Counted from the stretch's first letter, positions 22,271 to 35,431 are shown. The stretch: DNA of 64,000 nucleotides from Chenopodium formosanum (GCA_024500155.1 CM044873.1:4097001-4161000), one strand, 5' to 3'. Notes: a model not told the origin generated them from the sequence alone. A program made the numbers and translations.

Positions 22271-22857
22271 TAAACTCCTTTAAACCATAGCAAAAATAAG
22301 GACAAAGCTATTGTCCTTTCATGGATGATGATGCTAGTTGAATACCACCATTTTAGAGATCATGTATCGTCCTTTTGTTCCCGTCCTAATTTCAATAACA
22401 CTTGCTAACGTATAATTTTCATTATTAATGTACTCTGTAATTATTATATATATACATACAAAAAAAGGGTGATAAAAAATAACTTTAATAAGATTTCATA
22501 TCATGTTTTTTCTTAGGAAATCCATTAATAATAGTCAAGACTTGTAAATAGTCCAAAAGTCAAAATAAATAGTCAACAAAGAAACGAAATTAGTACAGTA
22601 CTAATTAAGGATAATTACATTAATCCACCATTGTTCATAATTAACAAGGAATAGAAGGGGGGAGGGATAAACTAGGGACCAATTAGTAAAAAGCACGTGT
22701 CCAAAAGCATATTTAGCTGCTTTGGTCCTCTCACTGTTAGTAGTACTACAAAATGACCCCAGTACCCCACCAATACCAATATATCATTACATAAGCCAGC
22801 AAAAAACCAAATATTTTGGGTCTTCTGTTTTTTTTTGTCAAAATAAAAATATGCATC
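22271..22857. other. Downstream region of the FD-like gene
   Basis: AT-rich, includes the probable FD-like 3' UTR nearest 22857. No other gene seen. Confidence 0.45.
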
Positions 22858-25840
22858 TTAAAATGGAGCTGTTGATGTTCGACGAAGACCGTTCTTTTTC
22901 GGAAGCTGGGCAGGCGGAGCTTCAATCAACTGCATATTATTGTATGGGCCCCCAAAATATAACCCAAAAAATTAATAAAATTGTGTAAGATATCAAATAT
23001 TACCAAATTAATAAATGTTGCCCAATTCTTAAAAAAATGATTAGTCAAATATAGTAACATAAATATGAGGAGATTATAAAATAAGACCTTTTTTTTTCTA
23101 TTAATAGTTTGACTTGAATGATCGGAGTTAAGATATGTACTATAAATTTTTTCTTCTTCTTTAGGTGAACTAGATACGAGTACACATTTCAAATTAGGAG
23201 CATATCTATTTAGCCCTTGAACTAATTAATCCGTAGTAAGTAGTAACATAAACATTTTTTAAAAAATTTGGCAAAGCTCATTTGAAAAAAAAATACTCCG
23301 TAAATAAGATAAAGTTTCCTTACTTTTGGACTTCAAAAGTAAGAGATAATGTGATAAATAAAAATAAAAATACGGTAGAATAGTTGACATTTTTTTTTTT
23401 TTTTTTTTTATTTTGAGGGGAACCAGAATAGTTGACATTTTATAGTTGATAGAAATGTCAATACCAGTATATAGTAAACTACTAGACCTGCCATTAATCT
23501 TAATACATCTTAAATTATTGTTTCAAAAAACATAGAAGACAGAAAAAAAAAAATAATAAAAATAAAAATAAAATAAAATAAAATCTTTTCGGCTCATTTT
23601 AGAATCCTATACGCCAAAGCATTCATATTTCAATGATTTTTGTTTGAACTTTATAAGTCAGATTCATAGTAGGACTTCAAATCTTCAATATTGTAACAGT
23701 GATAGTTAATCATTGTTAAACTAAGGGATTATGAACATAAACTTGCTTATAAAAAATTAAATAAGAAATAAGAGTTAGAAATATTTTCTTCACCTGTCGT
23801 TGTTGTTTCCTCAGTGCCGCATTCTCTCTTTTGAAATTATCAATTTCCAACTCCAACTCTGTTATATATGCCTGTTTTAAAGATTAAATCCTAATTAGTA
23901 GGATAATTAACAATTAACCCTCCTTAAAAAAATCAATGGCACAGCTCATATATTCGAGATACATGAGAATATTTGTTTTTATTCGAATTCTCTTAGGATT
24001 AATATTTCCTATATTCGAATTTCTTGAAGTTTTTAATAAAAACATGAAGGGTATACGTACTTTATATAATATACCTAAAGAATACTTCATATTTGCACAC
24101 ATGATGAATTTAAAATTTAAAATTGATAATGAATATTTGTTAATTACAATGTAGCACCGCATAAATTTGTATTTAACAGGGCTTTGTTATTTAAATTAGA
24201 CTAGTTAGAGCAACTCCAATGGTTGTAGATAAGGACTTGCTTGCAATTTATAAAATTAAATTAGCTTGGTCAAGCTATTAGCTTAACCATTGGAGCTAAA
24301 AAATTAAATTAAATTCCCTAGCTATTAGCTTAACCATTGGAGCTAAAAAATTAAATTAGCTTAGCTAAACTAAAGCTAAGCTAATTTGCTTAAGAAATAA
24401 ACTTGCCAAAAAGATAGGTTGATGCATTAATAAAATTAAATGTAAAAAGCTAATTAACTAATTGAGGCACTATTAAATCACAAGCTACTAGCTAACCATT
24501 GAAGCACAAATTAGCTACAAAAGAGATTAGCTTATAATCTTATGTGGCATATCAAGCTAATTTGTTAATTAGCTTACCATTGGAGTTGCCCTTAGTACTA
24601 ATAGTAAAAAATTAATGTGTGATTCTGTACAAAAATATCCCATGTCTTTGTCCGTGGCAAATTGGCGCAACTTTAGTCACATACTCCGCATAAAGTTTTT
24701 CCTCCCATTTCATTATCACTCAATGTCATCCCAACATAGATGTAATTATTTGTAAAACGAAAATTTATTAAGAAAAACACAGATGTTAGGCTAAATGGTT
24801 TCGATTTTTTTTACAAACTATACGCTACCTTATTATCATAAAGATCATTTATTAGCGCCTATTAAACAGAACCAACCGCTTTTTCTAAAACGCATATATA
24901 ACTCGTGGAGGATCGCCAATCTCAAATTTCCAATCATAAGTCTCCAAGAATGTGATTAGTAGGATGCCTAAATAGCATGATAGGTTGATGGTGCATTTAC
25001 AAATAAAGTCATATTCTGCATGACAAACCAAATATAACAACTAAAATTCAACAAATAACAGCATTCACTTACATACGGATTAGAAATAAATAAATTTATG
25101 TCATATTCTGTTTCCCATAAATGGCACCCAAAATTTAAAAGAGCAGAATAATAAAAATAGTAATAACACACAATAATAACAACAATAGTAATAGAAAATA
25201 AAACAAGAATAAAAACCTGCTTTCGAGCCCTAGAACGAGCAGCAGATTCTCTGTTCTTGATCATCCGCTTATGTCTGCGTATACGATCAACTGAACTATC
25301 TTCGACATTATCTGTCACCTTCTTATTATCGAAACCACCTCCGCAACCGACAGCGGTTGCGAAGGAGGCTAGAACAGAGGAAGAAGAAGCAAGATTATCA
25401 ACAGAAGTAATCCCAGAAATCATACTAGGAACAGAGGGGTTCCCCTGTAATTGAAGCTCGTTATCAAGGAATTGAAACTCAGTTGTGGTGGTTCGAGGCG
25501 GCGAATCGACGGAGGAATTGCGAAGATTAGTGGGGCAATTACCACTACCATTGAGGAAATCCTGGAAGATGAAACCCTTGTAATGGGAAGTAGTGTTGGT
25601 TGAAGTAGGGTGATGAATTGAGTGAATGTGAGAAATTGGGGTGTTTGGGAGTGAAGTAATGGTGATATCTTTCCAAACTTCCTCCATTGTTTTCTGGGTT
25701 TGAGTTGTTGTTGATAATTCAGAGTTTTGATGGTTGGTTTTAAGGTGAGAAGAAGAAGGGGATGAAGAAGATGATGAAGAAGGGGAAAGTAATGTAGAGT
25801 CGGTTGATGGTGGTGGTGATGATGATGATGATGACAACAT
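22858..25840 (-). CDS. FD: FD-like bZIP transcription factor, 3 exons
   Basis: FD-type group A bZIPs bind ACGT elements in the shoot apex and recruit florigen (FT) through 14-3-3 proteins to switch on flowering genes. Exons (minus): 25840-25217, 23871-23794 and 22929-22858, all GT-AG and in phase, giving 257 residues. The N-terminus is a Ser-rich tract, then EEVWKDI (a group A signature). Basic region: RMIKNRESAARSRARKQ (residues 192-208) with the N-x7-R spacing N196/R204. Exon 2 is the zipper with heptad positions L214, F221, L228. The tiny last exon ends RRTSTAPF, the 14-3-3-binding SAP motif diagnostic of FD. The frame is open four codons upstream, but that codon is TTG, so ATG at 25838-25840 is used. 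Intron 1 contains a Tourist-like MITE. Confidence 0.93.
24208..24591. mobile_element. Tourist-like MITE inside FD intron 1
   Basis: 384 bases with terminal inverted repeats GAGCAACTCCAATGGT and ACCATTGGAGTTGCCC, flanked by TTA on both sides (24205-24207 and 24592-24594). Internal copies of TTAACCATTGGAGCTAA repeat the terminal motif. The TTA target and the CTCCAATGG terminus are well-known marks of plant Tourist/Harbinger MITEs. Confidence 0.8.
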
Positions 25841-26160
25841 TTGATTGGACAAGAGAGAGAAAGTGTTTTTAGAGAGAGAAAGAGAAAATGGTGAAGGAGT
25901 TGATGAAAGGGGTGAAGTGAAGTGAAGGGGGTGTATGTAAGTTTTGTATTGCAGGAGTGGAGCAGAAAAAAGTAGAGAGAGAAAGTGTTTTTAGAGAGAG
26001 AAATTAATTGTGTGTGTACTATGTTATTTTGTCATTATTATCTCTATTTGTAATGTCACGTGACATACACGTGTGATTTGGGGTGTGGGGGTTGGGGAGA
26101 GGGAATGGTCTTTTGGCCAATGGGTGTATGTCAGTATGTGTGTGTGAGTTTTTGTAACCA
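25841..26160 (-). promoter_or_regulatory. FD-like gene promoter with two G-boxes
   Basis: A perfect 12-base palindrome TGTCACGTGACA (26054-26065) is followed two bases later by ACACGTGT (26067-26074). Both hold the CACGTG G-box core bound by bZIP and bHLH factors, about 220 bases upstream of the ATG. A 29-base GA-rich block around AAGTGTTTTTAGAGAGAG occurs twice (about 25855-25882 and 25977-26004). Confidence 0.55.
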
Positions 26161-28753
26161 TCTATTTGGGTTTCAACTATTTTTGGAAGGGAAATAGTAT
26201 AAGAGGTAATCCTATGATCATCTCTTGTTTAAAAAAAGTAATCCTATGTTCATGTGGGTGTACTACTACTATTAATGGTAATTTTCAAACTTCTTTCCAA
26301 AATTAATTGAATGTGATAGGGAAACTCCATACTTTCGAGAATAATGGCGTCCATCATGTAATTCTGCATAGTGTTTGTGTATATACATGTCATATATTAA
26401 TGGGTAGTGAGAAAAGTGACAATGCTTGAAATGAGTAAGATACGCATTGTTTCATAAATAATGCCATGCAAGGAGTCGTATAGATTTAATCATTTAAAAG
26501 CGAGTACACTACTTTGTGAGAGGGATAGAACCAATGACTATTATTAAATCAAATACCTCCATAACCATCAAGGACCTAAAGGCTAAAGCAATGTACTTAA
26601 GACAAAGAAATCACATTGTATGCGTGTAATTTTATTCCAATGCTAAAAGATTGATCTATTGTATCTTTTGTACTCTTTATTTATACACAATATTTTTTTT
26701 TTAAAAAAAATTACAGGATCTTATTAGCTACTTGTATAGATTGTATATTTTTTCCTAGCTTGAACATTTTTTTTGGGGACAATCTTTCCTTAAACATTGA
26801 TTTGAACTGTATGTTAGTTCTTAATTAATTTCAACTTAGTTGTACAAAAACAAATGTTGACGAACTTTAGGAATAGGATGAATACGGAGTATTTTGTATT
26901 TTCATTCTAATTTCATACTATATTCAAAGTTTCAAATATGACTTGAACTATTTTCAAAGAGGGAGTCATATAGATTTAATCATTTAACCACAAACCCTAC
27001 AGAAAACTAGAAAACCGTAAATATATACTCACAAAGTGACTTGAACTATCCATATAAACAAACTAACTAAACAAGACCCAAATCCTCTGACCCATGCCCG
27101 AACCTGTCCACTCTATTTGATTTGGATATGAATACTTCATAAATTTTGAGCCAAAATTGATAAGAGATTACATGTATTTAGCATAAATCACACGAGTAAT
27201 CAAGTCTTAATTATATTCCAAGTAATATTCTAACATTAAGTGATTTATGTATTCGACATTGGTATTATTTTTGTAAGGAGATAAATTTAGAGATTTACTA
27301 ATTAAGGGCTTGTTTGGCATTGTTTTTTGTTTTTTGTTTTTAGTTTTTTTGAAAACAAAAAACTAAAAACAGGAAACAAGAAAAAGTGTTTGCACTTTTC
27401 TGTTGTCAGTTTTCATAATTATCATGGTTTTAATAATTTTTACAAATTTTTTATTCATTATGTGACATATATCATATGATTTTAAAATACAAAAAACAGA
27501 AAACCACAGTGATGCCAAACGAACCTTAAATTATCAATTTTCATAGATTAGCCAGCTCAGATACACACAATGCAAGGTTAAAGCATGCTACTCGCAGTAC
27601 ATGTATCTCAGGCTTCTCAGCAGAACCACTGAAAAAGTGACATAAGGCGATTGGTGCGACTGCCCCTTTATAGAGAGGCATGGTAGAAAAGAGAGATTTG
27701 TTCAAGTAGCACTAGCCTTAAGACTAATGAAGAGGGATAGTGAATTTACAAGTATTGGGAAGTGGAGACACAGTAGAGAATCGGAGTGTTTAAGTGGTTA
27801 GTTGTACGATGTATACGGAGTACAATAGTGTTTTACTAGTGACAACTACTGAACCACTTGTAATAAGCATGCATGCCGCCGCTCCTACGATTACGTGTCT
27901 CAATGTTCTGTTACCACTGCCACTACTTACCTCAGTCAACAGATTCTCCCTCTTCCATCATGTCTTTCCATTAATATTACTCCCCTACTCGTACTACTTT
28001 TCCATTTTACTACAGCTACCAAAAAAAGTTTAAAAAATACATTTGCTAATGTTTGATTTTGAATATCAATATCACATAATTACGTTGTCACTAATATAAG
28101 TTAATGTTTAATACTTGTATAATTCATAAGCTTAAGTACATGCTAAAAGTTTGTCTTCAACTTAATTAAACAACCAATTTTGATTTAATTTTTAATTATA
28201 TTGAATTTGGATGGTTATTATATGTTGTAATAAAAACAAAAAATACATTTTCAAGTGAAATGAAGATAGTTTAGGTTAAACTAATTAATTCACCTTATAT
28301 AAGTATTATACTACTTATTTCAAATCACAAATATAAGTTCATATCTAATCAAATAAGGTGCGCTAAACATAATCTAGACCAATTAGTGTCGACAGTGATA
28401 CATAAGTCGGCACGATAGCCCTAGGAATGAAAGATGAAGAGTAATTAGTGTTTGGACAATAGTGTAGAAAGAAAGGGAATGGAAAAGGATTGCTCAAATT
28501 TGATCACGGGCCGAAAAAAAAGGGTTCAGGTGGGTGAGTTGAATGAAACAGGTTATACTTATATTGGACAAACCAGTTCCCCTTTGTTTTCTTTCTTCTC
28601 AATCATTTCTTTTTCCTTGGACTACATTTTGCTTCTGTCACCCACACCCCTATCTTATCCTCCACACGGCCACACCCACTCAATGATTTACCAAATTTTA
28701 AACTTTTTTTTAACCTTTTTTTTTTCAGTAGTGTGTGGAGATAGCAAATCTAA
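26161..28753. other. Intergenic region, no gene seen
   Basis: AT-rich. A short inverted-repeat element at 27306-27525 is listed separately. The motif TACGGAGTA or TACGGAGTATT occurs near 26883 and 27821. Short open frames lack codon logic or known domains. Confidence 0.45.
27306..27525. mobile_element. Probable small MITE
   Basis: Left end GGGCTTGTTTGGCATTG and right end CAGTGATGCCAAACGAACC form an imperfect inverted repeat; flanks read TTAA on both sides, so a TAA/TTA target is possible. The interior carries a GTTTTTTGTTTTTAG hairpin region. The class is uncertain. Confidence 0.55.
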
Positions 28754-28859
28754 GGGCCTGTTCTCTTCAGCTCAACTCAGTTCTTAATTTTCTTATCTCA
28801 TTAACAATTCATTTCAGCTCTATTTAGTTCAGCTCAGTTCAGTAAATTTAAACAGGCCC
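28754..28859. mobile_element. Tourist-like MITE 2
   Basis: 106 bases, a shorter member of the family at 22034-22270: starts GGGCCTGTTCTCTTCAG, ends AGTAAATTTAAACAGGCCC, flanked by TAA on both sides. The interior shares the CTTATCTCATTAA block with copy 1. Confidence 0.75.
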
Positions 28860-28979
28860 TAAATAACAGTGTCACCTTGTGCCATTCATTACCAGTCTCA
28901 AGCCTAGATAAAGGAGGGAAGTTGTGTTTGGTCTGGCGATCAACATAATAGTCATATTTTATGAGTATAAATCAAAATT

Positions 28980-29215
28980 TGAATATTTTTGACAGAGTAC
29001 AAAACATATTTCTGGACCTCAACCATCAGCTTAAGCTAGGAATATGTTTTATACTCTATCACTCCCCTTTACATAAAAGCCTTTTGGGCTTGAAATGTGG
29101 ATGCATCACAGGCCCACCCATACCTGGTGCAAATTTATTCCACTTTGAAAGAGGGTTAGATGAGATTCGAACCCGCAACATGGTATCAAGAGCCAGCATG
29201 ATACAAAGATCACAT
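28980..29215 (+). mobile_element. Small LTR (TRIM-like) retroelement fragment
   Basis: Contains GAGTACAAAACATATTTCTG and CCTCAACCATCAGCTTAAGC, motifs I know from widespread short plant LTR-type repeats, and ends CGCAACA directly followed by TGGTATCAAGAGCC (about 29181-29194), close to the tRNA-Met-type primer-binding site TGGTATCAGAGCC. This reads as the right part of an LTR plus the start of an internal region. Boundaries are not fixed. Confidence 0.4.
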
Positions 29216-31357
29216 TTACATCATTTAGACTTTTGGAGCATACGCTTACCAATATGTAAATTATAACTTTATTAATAAGTAATACCAAGTCAAATCTAAT
29301 GAACATGCATATTATATAGTCAAAGGAAAATAATTTGAAAGTACTTCACTGTTCCTTTTTTTTTTTATTGATACATATTTCTCTTTATGGTGTCCCTATA
29401 AAAATCTTCTATACTATAATTAGTACTCGTACTCAATATGTTTTTCCTTCCACAAACTTAATGTCTTCATTAGCAAACAAACACATGGGCAATTTTTTGC
29501 CAAAGGCTTAATAAAGTAAGCTTTGCCCTATCGAGTAATTGAAAAATGAACGGATGAAGTACATAATTTACTAATTACGAATTTAATTACGAAATTCTAA
29601 TTTTCTATGTATTCCGTTGTTGGCATTTAAGCATAACCCTTAAAAGATAAATCTAATATAGCAGTATGTTGCCCTATTTGGAGGGTAGTAAAAAAGACAA
29701 ATTAAATTGATGAAGCCCCTAAAGCCATGGGACATAGCAGCCAAAAGTTTGGAGGCTTCATTTCTGGCCAAAAACTGAAGTCTAGTTGCTGCATTTTTGT
29801 TCACGTGTCAAACCAGGATAAGTTTTTCAACATCTCAAATAGGAGTGTTGGATTATCAGCTCTAGAATAGGCAATGTGCTTCATTTAATCATTAGCTTTT
29901 TTTAAACTAACTTCAAACAACTCCTTTACATCTCTCAATTAGATAAGTGAAATTGAATTCAATGTGTGTAGTAATCGTAAGACCTAATAACCGCTCACAA
30001 GTTTCCTAGTCAAATTTTAACCAGTCAACTAGAAGGATAAAGAATAAGAAAATCTTTACGCCTCAGTCAACATACCATACACTATAGGTGAATATATAGG
30101 TCTATAGTCCTAACCTCCTAAGTGATTATAAGATTTATAACCTATGTGATAGGTATGAGTATTTATTTTGGTAAAACTTTAATAAACTAATACTAGGAAG
30201 AGAGAGAAAGGATAAGGAGATCCCTATACCTTAGTCACACACCACTATACTGTATCCGTATAGCGATTATAACTTATATACATGCATGATAGGTTCGAGG
30301 CTCTTTGAGCATTTGTTTGTAAAACCAAACTCATCATGATCTGAATTTCTTACTCAAAATTCAACAAGCTAAGTATTGCATAGAAAAAGAGAGAAGGATA
30401 GCGAGATCTATATCCCTACACCTTAGTCGCATACCACTAGACCCTAAAGACCAATAGAGTACACCAATAGGTAGTGATATACAAGTAATACAATTATGTT
30501 AGTGAATGAAACTGCACATAGTTGAGGATGTATGTCGTAGCACAGTTAAGTAGAGAGTACAGGATATAGAGTTGAGAAACATTACTACTAAAGCACAACG
30601 CAAAAGACGAAGAAAAGGTATCATATATGCTGTTCCCAAAGAAGAAAGGACTTAGGAAAAACAAAGAAAAAAGGGGTGTTTGTCAGAAAACTGATTCTTC
30701 TTATTGAAGATGGGACAGCCTTTGAATTCTGATAAATGAAACACCTATCTATAGCCTATTGGTCACAATTTACAAGTGGTAGGAGTAAAGATTTTGGCTA
30801 ACCTCACCCAAGGACAATTTCACCCCACTACAAAAGCTTAGGTCTCTTTCACATTTTTTTATCACCATTCCTTCTTACATTTTCAGGACTATATTCCAAA
30901 CTTCAAACATTTCGAATAATGGCCCAAAATTTAATTATTCCAATCTCTCAAATACAACTTGTTGTTTAAATTCCATACCCATAATATATCAAGATTCAGA
31001 AAAAAAAAAGGAAATGAGTGTTTTGCGCATAGTTTAGAGAAATTAATCTTAGCTTGTTGGTATTACAAGCACATAAAATTAAATAGATTATTATTCATGT
31101 GAATTAAATAAATTAATTAATGTGCAAGTTAAGTTGCTGCGGCCTGCGGGGTAATTAATTGATTGTGTGAAAAATTTAAAATCTACAATATAATGATATT
31201 GATCAAAAATATTATTGGATTTAATCAGAGAGAGTATTAATATAATGATATTGATCAAATGCCAAAACACCATATATGTAAAAACAGGTACAATACAAAA
31301 GACAAGTAGTAAATTTATCTATAGCGTGTACATTGATGTTTTCAGAATAGCTCTCCA
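29216..31357. other. Intergenic region with degenerate threefold repeat, no gene seen
   Basis: AT-rich. Between about 30045 and 30460 a motif similar to GAGATC..TA..CCTTAGTC(A/G)CA.ACCACTA occurs three times at roughly 170-190-base spacing. On the minus strand it resembles a tRNA-type A box (TAGTGGTATGCG), so SINE relics are possible. Nothing else is identifiable. Confidence 0.35.
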
Positions 31358-34300
31358 AAACTTCTCAAGGCTTTTCGACACCGAGTTTCAAAACCTCAAA
31401 ATTTTCTTAAAAAGCGTCGATTATAGCTTTCAATTTTGTAATTTTTTGACCTTTTTTTGCCCGAAAATAAAAATTGCCGAGATATTTACCAAGGTCCCTA
31501 ATACCTTCCAAGAGTCCAATTGGGTCGGTGGAACATCAAATATGCCCTTAAACGGTCATTTAACCCGTTCACAACTTGTAGTGATTTCGAAAACTCAAGC
31601 CTACCACGGACGTTTATGACAACATATGATGATCATATGTGGTTTCCAACGGAATTATATGACCCAGAGATGTATTCCTTAGAGTCTCAAGGCTTTTCGC
31701 TACCAGCCGCCGAAACCTCAAAATTTCCTTAAAAAGCGTGGATTTATAGCCTTCAACTTTGTAATTTTTTGACCTTTTTCGCTCGAAAATAAAAATTTCC
31801 AACATGTCTACCATGGTCCCTAATAATTTCCGAAAGTCAAATTGTGTCGGTGGAACCATCCAATATGCCCTTAAACGGTCATTTTACCCGTTCACAGCTT
31901 GAAGTGATTTCGAAAACTCAAACCTATCACGGACGTTTATGACAACATATAATGATCATATGTGGTTTCAAACAGAATTATATGACCTCGAGATGTATTC
32001 CTTAGAGTCTCAAGAATTTTCGCCACCGGGACCAAAAAACTCAAAATTTCCTTAAAAAGTGGCCTTCAATTTTATAATTTTTTTTGACTTTTTTACGCCT
32101 GAAAATAAAAATTGTCGAGATGTTAACCATGGTCCTTAATACCCTCTAAGAGTCCAATTGAGTCGGTGGAACCATCCAATAGGCCGTTAAATGGTCAATT
32201 TACCCGTTCACAACTTGAAGTGATTTCAAAAACTCAAGCCTACCATGGACGTTTATGACAACATATAATGATCATATGTGGCTTCAAACGGAATTATATG
32301 ACCCCGAGATGTATCCCTTAAGGTCTCAAGGCTTTCGCCACAAGCACCTTAATATTTCCTTAAAAAGCGTGGATTATAGCCTTCAACTTTGTAATTTTTT
32401 GACCTTTTTTCGCCCGAAAAATAAAAATTGCCGAGATATTTACCACGGTCCCTAATATCCTCTGGGAGTCAAATAGGGTCGGTGGAACCATCCAATATGC
32501 CCTTAAACGGCCATTTTAACCGCTCACAACTTGAAGTGATTTCGTAAACTCAAGCCTACCACGAACGTTTAAGATAACATATAATGATCATTGTGGTTTC
32601 AAACGGAATTATATGACCCCGAGATATATCCTTTAGGATCTCAAGGCTTTTCGCCACCGGACCCCGAAACATCAAAAATCCTTAAAATGCGTGGATTATA
32701 GCCTTCAATTTTGTAATTTTTTTGACCTTTTTTCCTTCGGAAATAAAAATTGCCGAGATGTTTACCATGTTCCCTAACATTCTCCAGAAGCAAATCGGGT
32801 CGGTGGAACCATCCAATATTCCCTTAAATAGTCATTTTACCCGTTCATAGCTTGAAATGATTTCAAAAACTCAAACCTACCACGGACGTTTATGACAACA
32901 TATAATGATCATATGTGGTTTCAAACAGAATTATATGACCCCGAGATGTATCCCTTAGGGTCTCAAGACTTTTCGCCACCGGGACCAAAAACCTCAAAAT
33001 TTCCTTAAAAAGCGTGGATTATAGCCTTCAATTTTGTAATTTTTTTACCTTTTTTCGCCCGAAAATAAAAATTGCCGAGATGTTAACCATGGTCCTTAAT
33101 ACCCTTTAAGAGTCCAATTGGGTCGATGGAACCATCCAATATGCCGTTAAACGGTCATTTTACCCGTTCACAACTTGAATTGATTTCGAAAACTCAAGCC
33201 TACCATGGACGTTTATGACAACATATAATGATCATATGTGGTTTCAAACGGAATTATATGACCCCGAGATGTATCCCTTAGGGTCACAAGGCTTTTCGCC
33301 ACGGACCCTTAAACCTCAATATTTCCTTAAAAATCGTGAATTATAGCCTTCAATTTTGTAATTTTTTGACCTTTTTTCGCCCGAAAATAAAAATTGCCGA
33401 GATGTTAACCATGGTCCCTATTACCTTCCAAGAGTCCAATTAGGTCGGTGAAACCATCCAATATGCCCTTAAACGGTCATTTTACCCGTTCACGACTTGA
33501 AGTGATTTCGAAAACTCAAGCCTACCACGGAAGTTTTTGACAACATATAATGATCATATGTGGTTTCAAACGGAATTATGTGACCCCGAGATATATCCTT
33601 TAGGGTCTCAAGACTTTTCGCCACCGGACCCCGGGACCTCAAAAATCCTTAAAAAGCGTGGATTATAGCCTTCAATTTTGTAATTTTTTTGACCTTTTTT
33701 CGCCCGGAAATAAAAATTGTCGAGATGTTTACCATGGTCCCTAATATCCCATGGGAGTCAAATAGGGTCGGTGGAACCATCCAATATGCCCTTAAATGGT
33801 CATTTTAACCGCTCACAACTTGAAGTGATTTCGTAAACTCAAGCCTACCACGAACGTTTATGACAACATATAATGATCATATGTGGTTTCAAACGGAATT
33901 ATATGACCCCGAGATGTATCCCTTAGGGTCTCAAGGCTTTTCGGCACAGACCCTTAAACTTCAATATTTCCTTAAAAATCGTGAATTATAGCCTTCAAAT
34001 TCGTAATTTTTTGACCTTTTTTCGCCCAAAAATAAAAATTGCCAACATGTCTACCATGGTCCGTAATACATTTCAAGAGTTCAATTGGGTCGGTGGAATC
34101 ATCTACCCTTAAACGGACATTTTACCCGTTCACAACTTGAAGTGATTTCGAAAATTCAAGCCTACCATGGACGTTTATGACAACATATAATGATCATATG
34201 TGGTTTCAAACGTAATTATATGACCTCGAGATGTATCCTTTAGGGTCTCAAGGCTTTTTTCCACCGGGCCCCGAAACGTCAAAATTTCCTCAAAAAGCGT

Positions 34301-34632
34301 GGATTATAGCCTTCGATTTTGTAATTTTTTGACCTTTTTTTGTCCGGAAATAAAAATTGCCAAGATGTTTACTATGGTCCCTAATACCTTTCGGGAGTCA
34401 AATTAGGTCGGTGGAACCATCCAAAATGCCCTTAAACGGACATTTTACCCGTTCACAACTTGTAGTAAATTCGTAAACTCAAGCCTATCACAGACGTTTA
34501 TCACAACATATAATGATCATATATGGTTTCAAACGGCTTTCTATGACTCCGAGATGTTTCCCTTAAGTTCTCAATGTTTTTCGCCACTGGCTCCTAAACC
34601 TCAAAATTTTTTCAAAAAGTGTGGATTATAGC
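31358..34632. repeat. Satellite array 2, about 320-bp units
   Basis: About ten head-to-tail copies of the same unit as array 1 and in the same orientation. The block ATCATATGTGGTTTC recurs at about 31633, 31965, 32272, 32590, 32905, 33228, 33552, 33875, 34194 and 34517. Unlike array 1 the copies do not alternate between A and B types: nearly all read CTCAAGGCTTTTCGCC or CTCAAGACTTTTCGCC. The left edge starts within a unit (near TCTCAAGGCTTTTCG) next to unrelated sequence. The right edge joins the CCCGA-rich module at exactly the same unit phase as in array 1. Confidence 0.93.
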
Positions 34633-35431
34633 TAGAGCTATCAAAAACTGACCCGACCCGAGAACCCGACCTTAACGGACAAAGATCTGAACCCATTGTA
34701 CTCGAACAATGGGGTAAACTAGTGACCTGTAACCTGACTTGAACCTGACATGATATTAACCGAAAACCCATATTGTCCAATATTTTATGACCTGAACCCG
34801 AACCTGCCCCTGACATGATAGTTACCGTTAACCGATTTGATCTGACCCAAAAACAATCTGAACCTGATCTAGTACCTGACCCAATTAAAACACGAACACG
34901 AGTCATGGAAGGTTTAATAAAATTTTATATACCTTTTATTCAGCTTATATACTGGTATAGTTCAGTAAACCCTCAATTCGATTTAATCAAATCTTATGTT
35001 CAGCTTATATAACTTTTGTTCTCTATTACTTGTATATAGGTTTAATAAAATCTAGATGATACTTTATCAAATTATGGAAAGGCATAATTATATAGTGCAC
35101 TTCGCCTCATCGATATTTATTAGAATTGAACTTGAACCAGAACCCGACTCAACACTAACCGAACCCGAATGCACCATCTTATTAACCCAACCAAACCCGA
35201 CTCAATACAACCCGAACCAGAAATGAAACCCAATCTGATTTTAACTCGAAATGAACCCGACATATATCCAAAAAGGTGAACGACCCGTTATAACTTGAAC
35301 TGAAATTGACCCGACCTGAACCTGAACCTGATTTGAAGTTAGATTGACCCGACATAACCTGATCCTGATTTAACCCGAGACCTAATTTGATTTGACCCAA
35401 ACCCGACTTGAATACCCAAATTGACAACTCA
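34633..35431. mobile_element. CCCGA-rich module with terminal inverted repeats, copy 2
   Basis: Begins TAGAGCTATCAAAAACTG and ends CCCAAATTGACAACTCA. It is colinear with the module at 6331-7125 through its whole length, including shared internal landmarks such as TATTCAGCTTATATA and CATCGATATTTATTAGAATTG. Both copies follow GTGGATTATAGC of a satellite unit and both stop at the same base of the module, beyond which the flanks are unrelated. Confidence 0.65.

Noticed and set aside
24968..25216. Extension of the FD first exon into a hydrophobic C-terminus
   Set aside because: The conserved GT donor after ARKQ and the zipper exon at 23871-23794 show that this part is intron.
25841..25852. Upstream four-codon extension of the FD-like protein
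   Set aside because: The first codon is TTG; the first ATG is at 25840.
28452..28787. 111-codon plus-strand frame
   Set aside because: It runs into a MITE, is low in complexity and shows no domain.
30045..30460. CRISPR-like spaced repeat
   Set aside because: Only three degenerate copies, no constant repeat length, and a plant nuclear context.
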